DNA of 64,000 bases. Origin: Rostrohypoxylon terebratum (taxonomy: Eukaryota; Ascomycota; Sordariomycetes; Xylariales; Hypoxylaceae). Shown here piece by piece: positions 57,957-64,000 of the stretch; position 1 is the stretch's first letter; the number at the start of each line of letters is the position of its first letter. The stretch lies in the NCBI GenBank assembly GCA_022497145.1, contig MU385961.1:36161-100160 (forward strand). The letters are read 5' to 3'. The position numbers and the translations under genes were made by a program. A model generated the notes under the pieces. That model saw only the letters and a list, made by a program, of their open reading frames with translations, was not told the DNA's origin and ran no database searches.

Positions 57957-59272
57957 GGTGCCGCCTAAGGGAATCGTTTCTTTGCAGGCGTTGGTGATCT
58001 AAATGTCGACTTTGTGATAGGGTAAGGGCCAAGTGGTTTTTGACCTGGCTGAAGAGGATATTGCCGAGATGGACCTTCTTAATCTAACGACTATTTCACG
58101 TAATAGATTCAATGTACTTGACTGACATATAGGTACTGGTAGGAAGGAGGGTAGTGTGACGAGCTGTGGCAATCTTTGTTCGATCTACAGCTGTTAAGAG
58201 AGATGCTGCAGTCTTTGTACATCTCCCTTCAACCTAAGACTGCTTTGTAGCTTCTAGGCTACAGATCTTAGGCTACAGTTTTCTAGAAGCTCTACAAGCT
58301 TTTAGACCACCAGCCATCATGTATAAAATGCTCCCGCTTCCTGTAGACGTAGATAGCCTCTTTTCCCTCCTCAGCTTAGAATCTTCGTCTATAGAGCTAT
58401 TTCTGCCGGTACCTTGGAGTCGGTTCTGATCCTAGCCGTGACAGGTAGGTAGTAAAGCTTATCCGTGGGAGAGGAAAAAGGAGAGCTTCTTTACCTACTT
58501 ATACAATCGATGAGGCCGTATGTATTGGGTTGTGACTGCTGGTTATGCCATCACGGCAGCGCGTAGACCACTTATCCCAACATCATAACCTGCCGCAAAG
58601 CATCAGTGCGGCGGTGCGGCGACCATCTGCGCGGGAAAACTCTTCAATCTCCATTTACAGAAGTGCACAAGATCTTAATGCATCAATCCATTGGTAAAAT
58701 TCGAGCATGTATTGGTATCGCGGCGATACCAAGTTCGTTGAAAACGTCTCTTCCATGTACGATTCGCACACGTGGAGCACGGGGCTGACAGGTCTCTCAT
58801 TTCCCGCATCGATTCCGCGACTATTGCACTTTGGTTAGCCAGTCTGCACCCTAGTCGAGGTCTATTGCACTTTGATCGACCAATCTGTACCCTGGTTTAT
58901 TGTCATTGCACTTCGGTCAGGTCCCGGAGACGAACGCAAGCTTAAATCGGACGGTCAGCACTCGCACATACGCAATTTATGCCGACGCTTCGATCAGCCA
59001 ATCAACGTCCTAGTCCATTCTCACCTATTGCACTTTCGTCAGCCAATCTACAGTAACTTCCAGTCGATCGCATTTCTTAACCCGTACCGAAGACTAGGTA
59101 CCTATCTATCTACCTCGTATATATAGGTACCTAAGGTATCCAACGCCCTGGCATTCTCATTCACCTACATATTTTTCTTGATACTTACATTAAAGACCCG
59201 AGTTCAGTTGTCTTCATCATAAGGCTGTAAGCCAATAATAGAATCCTCTTTTATTCTTCGAAAGTGAACGTC
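57957..59272. promoter_or_regulatory. Divergent intergenic region with CCAAT-containing direct repeats
   Basis: About 1.3 kb between the protease and Clr5-domain gene starts. It contains TAGCTTCTAGGCTACAG-like repeats near 58245-58300 and a family of roughly 40-nt direct repeats at 58821-59055 (separate entry). No gene is seen; a 60-codon frame at 58606-58788 is unconvincing. Confidence 0.5.
58821..59055 (+). repeat. About five degenerate ~40-nt direct repeats with CTATTGCACTTTGGTCAGCCAATC core
   Basis: Copies begin near 58821, 58862, 58903 (partial), 58987 (partial) and 59026. Shared parts are TATTGCACTT, then G/C-rich GTCAGCCAATC with small changes, then CTGYACCCTAGTC in some copies. CCAAT occurs in three copies (58880, 58999 and 59043 approximately). 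The cluster ends about 215 nt before the Clr5-domain ATG, so it may be a CCAAT-binding (HAP/AnCF) regulatory array, or simply a decayed minisatellite. Confidence 0.65.
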
Positions 59273-60541
59273 ATGCCGCGGTACAGACACATCCAGCCTG
59301 CTGACCAGCGAACCATCCTGCATACCCCTTCCCAGCCGAACAACAACCAGAAAATCAAAGTCAGGCGCCAGCACCATTCTGATCGCGAATGGGAACATAT
59401 AAAGCCAATAGCTCACTGGTTGTATATTCGCATGGGATTCAGTCTTGACGACACTATGTCGACAATAATGATAGAAGAGGGCTTCCAAGTTGGGTAAGTC
59501 TCGTTGATTACAACACAAAGCTGAAGAATTAGTGCTAATGTGCGAGGAAGCAAGCGCAAATGGAAAATGATGTTGGACAGATGGGGCTTCACAAAATATG
59601 CAGAGCGCACAAAAGTCTCGGTATCAGGGGCTGATTGGTGGCCTTCAACAGGTCTGATTAGTCACCAAACCCGTCCACCAACCTCCTGCTAATTCAGAGC
59701 AGGCGAAACGAATAAAGTAACATCCTCTATTCCGAGAGCGTGTCCAATTATATCATACCCAGAGCTTGATAGTCTGCCGATTGTGAAGGGGGCCTCAATA
59801 ACCGTACCTGTTTCCAAGATACCGATTGAAATGTCACTAATATCTACTCAATCGAGGGCCACACATCTCAGATGGCCTTTAAATGACAAGTATATGCTTT
59901 GTTACAGTCAAATCTCTCTTGGAGTCGACGACGAGAAACAAATCATCAGTCAAATGCTAGAGGCTTCTCACACGTTTAGTCGCCTCTATCTCTCTCCATT
60001 TAAAAGCCGGCCGAGTCGACAACAAAGGATTCGAAGTAAATGTTTCTGGACCGCAATCCCTCGTAACCGTGATATCTTTTCCAAAGCGCGAGAAGATTTC
60101 TTAGATACTGTGATGGGCCTGCCTTTGTTTCGTAGTATCTTGGAACGACTTGGACACGATAATTGCGAGCGGTATCACCTGAGGAATTGGGATGAGCAGT
60201 ACCTTATATCGATCACAGAGAGAGTATTCCGTTCAGAAAATTTCATGGAAGAATCATGGTTCTCAGGGCTCCCCAGAGATGAAGACTGCGATTTCTTTTT
60301 GTTATTCAAGACAAGGCATCGGCCAGATTTGATGTTGAGGATCACAGTACCATCCCCAACCCGACTAAATAGATCTTGTCGAGAACCTTATTTGGAATTC
60401 AATTTTTATAGCGATGCTGGGGCGATCGCTTTCACACTTCCCATCCTTACGTCTATACAATTGGCTTATACGTTATGCGAGCCTGTTGTATTACCAACAA
60501 CAGTCTCAACCGGTCTATGGAAAGATCTCACAAATTTCTAG
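59273..60541 (+). CDS. Clr5-domain protein
   Basis: Three exons, 59273-59493, 59551-59651 and 59703-60541, give 386 residues with consistent phase. The start is the first in-frame ATG. The Clr5 domain occupies about 39-90: REWEHIKPIAHWLYI, FSLDDTMSTIMIEEGFQV, then across intron 1 KRKWKMMLDRWGFTKY. Clr5 domains occur at the N-terminus of many fungal proteins, often with ankyrin or TPR regions, and are presumed to be nucleic-acid or protein binding; the founding protein acts in fission-yeast heterochromatin silencing. The remaining 290 residues are globular in composition (RSILERLGHDNCERYHLRNWDEQY and similar), without ankyrin repeats I can see. No signal peptide. CCAAT-containing repeats lie upstream. 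Confidence 0.8.
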
Positions 60542-60836
60542 GATAGAGGTCCGGTGTGTCACGCTTACTATCACGAATTCCGAAGGTGTCGGGTGGGTTG
60601 AGTACCTACTGTTTATAGTGATACTATACAATTAACACAAAACCAAGAAACAATTAATATGATTTCCGGAGTTTCCGTCGTCTAACCTATGTGTGCTTGA
60701 GCTCTAACGAAGCAATTTTCTACCACCGTCCTTACCTTCCATACACTCGCATGGCTAAATTTTGACCTAGGTCATCGTATGCAAAGGATTTAATTAAGGT
60801 AAAATCCTCATTTCTAGTCCAGCTTAGATGTTCATC

Positions 60837-62120
60837 TTATACAAAAGGCTCATTTCTTGTTATCGAAATTTGTCTCTCGATGACAATCTTTCCCTTCGGC
60901 GCCCCTGGGCCCATGGATGAAAATCCGTAGGAATCGCTCTGAACTGTATCGGCGCCAAGCCGTGGCCACTGTCTACCATTTGACGCCTTCGTCCATAACG
61001 AGAAGAGGCCTGTGCTATTCCCCAAGCGAAAGTAGAAATTTCGAAATTTTACATCCTTTGTCAGGATATAGAGGGTAGGGAGACAGGATGCCACTTCCGC
61101 CAAACTAGCTTCAAGCATGCCTAGCCAAAGCATGGCTGTGACAGTCTCTATGGGATCCATTAATATGTCTTGAATGTATTGAACTGGATCTACTTACGAT
61201 TCATGTCATAATCCATTTCATGGTTATTATGTGACACTGTAAAAACCATTGCCATGCGCGCGATTGCGGCACCTAATGATAAAAGTCCAACTAGAAATAC
61301 GCCTGTTGTCGCGATCTTTTTTCTAGGTGACATATTCAGTGCCCAAATCTGTACATAGGAATGTGAGCGACGGAATCGGCGGTATTTAGAAAGGAGATGA
61401 TAAACCATACCGTAGGTAACGGGTGAACGAGAATCAACAAGTCCAGAATAAAATTCGATAATACTAGAGTTTTCTCTGGTTTCATTGCATCACAACCACC
61501 CACCTGTATGGACTCGATCGGCGCCCAACGCAGCGACGAAGTCTTACCACATCCGATTAAAAGACTTAGTAGGAACGACAGAGACCATATCATCGATATA
61601 ATGACCAATATCCAGGATGCTTTATTGAAGGTTGAGTTTTTGTTGCAGACAAAAATCCGCCTCGAGAAGAAGACAATGCTAGTTTTGATACATCCGTGAG
61701 CGAAACAGGTCAAGACTTGCGCCGCAAATTCGATCTGAAAATGGTTAGATTATTAGTTAGCTAGGTACCGATTTGTATAATGAATTTCTTTATTATGCTT
61801 ACTTTAGCCTCCAGTGGGTGTGATAATAGAAATTGCGTGTATGCTTGGGCCCTCGTAGCTCCGGGTGGGATAGGCGTCGGGTATCCAATATATCCACGTC
61901 GCTCTCCAGTTATCATGCAACCCCCTATTGCTGTTATCATGACTACGCCTATAGCGCTAAGCCAGTCGTCTATTCTGATATATGTTCCGTACTGCCTACG
62001 AGCATAGAACCGTAGCGTGATAAGGACGATGCAAATTATTGGGAAAGAGATGCCGATTGCGACCACGTCCTCTGGAGTTGTGAATAGGAAATGGGATGTC
62101 AACCATTCTTCAGAGCCCAT
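60837..62120 (-). CDS. PTH11-like seven-transmembrane receptor (fungal rhodopsin-type domain)
   Basis: Four exons on the minus strand, 62120-61803, 61734-61411, 61348-61198 and 61147-60837, give 367 residues with consistent phase. The N-terminus is short (about 17 residues), without the CFEM cysteine domain seen in PTH11 itself. Segments in order: VVAIGISFPIICIVLITLRFYARR with IRIDDWLSAIGVVM, then FAAQVLTCFAHGCIKTSIVFFSRRIF, SWILVIISMIWSLSFLLSLLIGC, a GGCDA extracellular loop, LSNFILDLLILVHPLPT, KKIATTGVFLVGLLSLGAAIARM, and LWLGMLEASLAEVASCLPTL. The cytoplasmic tail is about 75 residues. Such proteins are putative environment sensors at the plasma membrane. The ligand is unknown. Confidence 0.87.
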
Positions 62121-62942
62121 ATTGTGTGATACAAAATTATTTTATAATTATAAAAGAAATTACAAGATCGAGATTCCTACGTAGGTACCACAGATAGTTC
62201 TTTATAATGTGACACATTCTACACCATAAACTACCTATCGTTGCATTAAGTGACATCCTATGGCACTGATTGCATCTTGCTGATATCACACGACTACCCA
62301 CAACACCTCTTTACCAATAGATTTAGTTGCAATGTTTGTTACTAAATGCTACCAAGGGGATTTTCGGTAATCGGAGAATTCCAGCGTTGTCTCTAGATGA
62401 GTATCTAGTTACAGATTCGTTACCATCCATGAAATGCCAAGAGATGCGACCTTGATGCCGGATAGTAAAGCGATAAAGTAGCCAGCGAGGACGAATGAGA
62501 AATGTCCCTGATAAACCGAGAATCGTGGAAAAGGAGAATGGATTGTTTGGACCTGTCCAGCCCTTGTTGAAGAGCATCTGACTCTCCTCCCTCGCGTCTG
62601 ACGTTCCATGCTACTCACCTAGTTCGCTGCCTAGTATCACATCACATACTAGGTACATGTATTGCACGTCCTCGACAGCCGTTGCAATTGCCATCAAGCT
62701 TGGAAATCTTCACAACCTTGTAACAGTGGCGTAAAGAACAATCATCACATTTGACCAGTGAAAAGCGAAAGGAGAGGTAAGCCAACGTACGAAGTCGCAA
62801 CCAGGAAAATGGAGATCGCCTTTCTAATACTTAATTAGGTAGTTGTTCTAGTATTTTCTGTTTGATCCATATAAAGCGGCAGTAGATGAAGAAACCCAAG
62901 AGCTAGCCTTCCCATCATTACGAAGAGTAAGGGGTTTATGCT
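62121..62942. other. Intergenic region
   Basis: Promoter side of the receptor gene. An 84-codon minus-strand frame (62323-62577) has no recognisable domain or signal and is probably chance. Confidence 0.5.
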
Positions 62943-63368
62943 ATGATATCCATGAAAACTGTTTATGGCACTAGTGAAAGTACGACTTTTCAACTCTTGT
63001 CCATTTTCAGAAGGTCTCTGGGAGAAAGTTCTCTAGGAAAGAATAAACTGATTTCATCATTAATAAACTTCTTTCTCATTCAGGCAATTTGCTCCAAAAT
63101 CAACAACACAACCTTGCGAGACTGTAAGTATCCATTCCGACTGCTCTTAAGTATTGATAGAACACGGAATAATTCATGCTCAACAGATGCGAAGGCGTCA
63201 GTAAATTATCCAAATATCGTTATTGCTACGGTAAAGCATCCGACTCGTTCGTACGCATCTTGGAAGATATCGGGTTTTGAGTATTACTTAGAGCTGCCAA
63301 ACGTTACGGTTCCTACAATTTACGTGTCGCCCCGCATGATATACTCGAAATACACCAAGATTTCGTAG
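62943..63368 (+). CDS. Uncertain hypothetical ORF (141 codons)
   Basis: A plus-strand frame with an ATG start and TAG stop. The product is Ser/Asn/Ile-rich without known motifs, signal peptide or clear membrane segment. A GTAAGT donor-like site inside it (63124) could mean that the real gene is spliced differently, or that the frame is chance. No homologous family comes to mind. Confidence 0.2.
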   Translation: MISMKTVYGTSESTTFQLLSIFRRSLGESSLGKNKLISSLINFFLIQAICSKINNTTLRDCKYPFRLLLSIDRTRNNSCSTDAKASVNYPNIVIATVKHPTRSYASWKISGFEYYLELPNVTVPTIYVSPRMIYSKYTKIS

Positions 63369-63701
63369 GTTTGACGCTTTTGAGCTCGAGACTTCCCTAT
63401 ATTCGGCCCAAGAAAACATTAGGGGAAACAGACTTGGAACCATTGTTCGGAAGGTGTTGCCAAATGGCTCAGAGTATATGTCATGGAGTCGGTATGAAAT
63501 GGGAAAGGGCCATGAAAAATTGGAAAGGTTTGAGGGAATTTATTTAAAGTTTACAGGCTCGTGAAATTCTATATGGTGCGGAAGTAGCCAGATGCAGTTG
63601 GGTAGAAGGCACTTACACATAACTCGGAAGCCTCGAGTCGGATCAAAGTCTGATGAACGAACTAAATTCAAAAATCTGCTCCATGTTTTCAAATTCTCAT
63701 T

Positions 63702-63959
63702 TCATTCATTCCATCTCCACCAATTCTCACTTTTCTTCCAGTCACTCGCAAATATGTCGGAACCATCAGACACAGAGTTACTAGCTTCAGAATCCTCGTC
63801 TCTAGTTCTCGCTGAAAGCCAACTTACCAGAAAGCCGATGCCCAACAAAAATACGACACTTAGCCATAGCGTTATCGCGAAGCCTAAGCCGGCTAACCCA
63901 CCTACCCGCCATGACCCACTTTTGCAACGGACCCCCTTTTGCAACACTCTCACCGCTAC
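63702..63959 (-). CDS. Possible terminal exon of a single-pass membrane protein (partial)
   Basis: A minus-strand frame of about 83 codons with no in-frame ATG. It would have to start after a splice acceptor close to the right edge or beyond it. It encodes a basic stretch, one strong hydrophobic segment (FAITLWLSVVFLLGIGFLVSWL) and an acidic Ser-rich tail ending ENWWRWNE. The topology suits a small single-pass protein with a cytoplasmic tail, but the beginning is missing and a chance frame is possible. Confidence 0.3.
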   Translation of the reverse strand, partial: VAVRVLQKGVRCKSGSWRVGGLAGLGFAITLWLSVVFLLGIGFLVSWLSARTRDEDSEASNSVSDGSDIFASDWKKSENWWRWNE

Positions 63960-64000
63960 AACCTACGTTAGATTTTTGTTTCCTACACCACCAAATTTTA

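Noticed and set aside
1..64000. tRNA genes, rRNA and CRISPR arrays
   Set aside because: Visual search for T-loop and anticodon-arm patterns found nothing convincing, and no spaced identical repeats of CRISPR type exist. A covariance-model scan would be decisive for tRNAs.

Overview
The window is a piece of a filamentous ascomycete nuclear genome. This is an inference from many short introns (mostly about 40-100 nt) with GTRNGT donors, CTAAC/CTGAC-like branch sites and YAG acceptors, and from fungal-specific families: UstYa-like, Clr5, PTH11-like receptor, GH125/Mug157, GtaA-type glutaminase, and ankyrin proteins with a CorA-like tail. A Sordariomycete is likely. The many TAGGTA/TACCTA microsatellites would fit a xylarialean-type genome, but no species can be named. 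Gene models were built by hand from splice sites and reading phase. Those called with high confidence keep phase through every junction.

Layout. Positions 1-16310 are gene-poor: microsatellites, an AT-rich repeat island (7.6-8.4 kb) and a decayed coding stretch (13.0-14.2 kb). From 16.3 to 28.5 kb lie a Gln/Pro-rich protein, a secreted GH125 alpha-mannosidase, a DUF2434-like membrane protein and an APC-superfamily permease. From 30.0 to 34.0 kb lies a small group: a possible 55-residue secreted peptide, a UstYa-type oxidase and an S33 prolyl-iminopeptidase-like hydrolase. From 35.8 to 41.6 kb lie a 1008-residue ankyrin/CorA-like protein and an F-box/ankyrin gene with an apparent frameshift. 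A secreted GtaA-type glutaminase follows at 42.0-44.6 kb.

Housekeeping and end regions. At 47.8-52.0 kb sit an ESCO-type zinc-finger protein without an acetyltransferase domain, the V-ATPase assembly factor Vma12, and the ubiquinone-chain prenyl synthase Coq1. Vma12 and Coq1 are divergent neighbours. At 52.6-62.1 kb sit an allantoate-permease-type MFS transporter in 17 exons, a hypothetical protein, a metzincin-type protease, a Clr5-domain protein and a PTH11-like receptor. The last 1.8 kb holds only weak ORFs.

How the genes work together. Most look unrelated. Nutrient capture recurs (mannosidase, glutaminase, peptidases, permeases), as do environment-facing families (PTH11-like receptor, UstYa, metzincin). 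The only local group that could act as one pathway is 30.0-34.0 kb, and that is a hypothesis.
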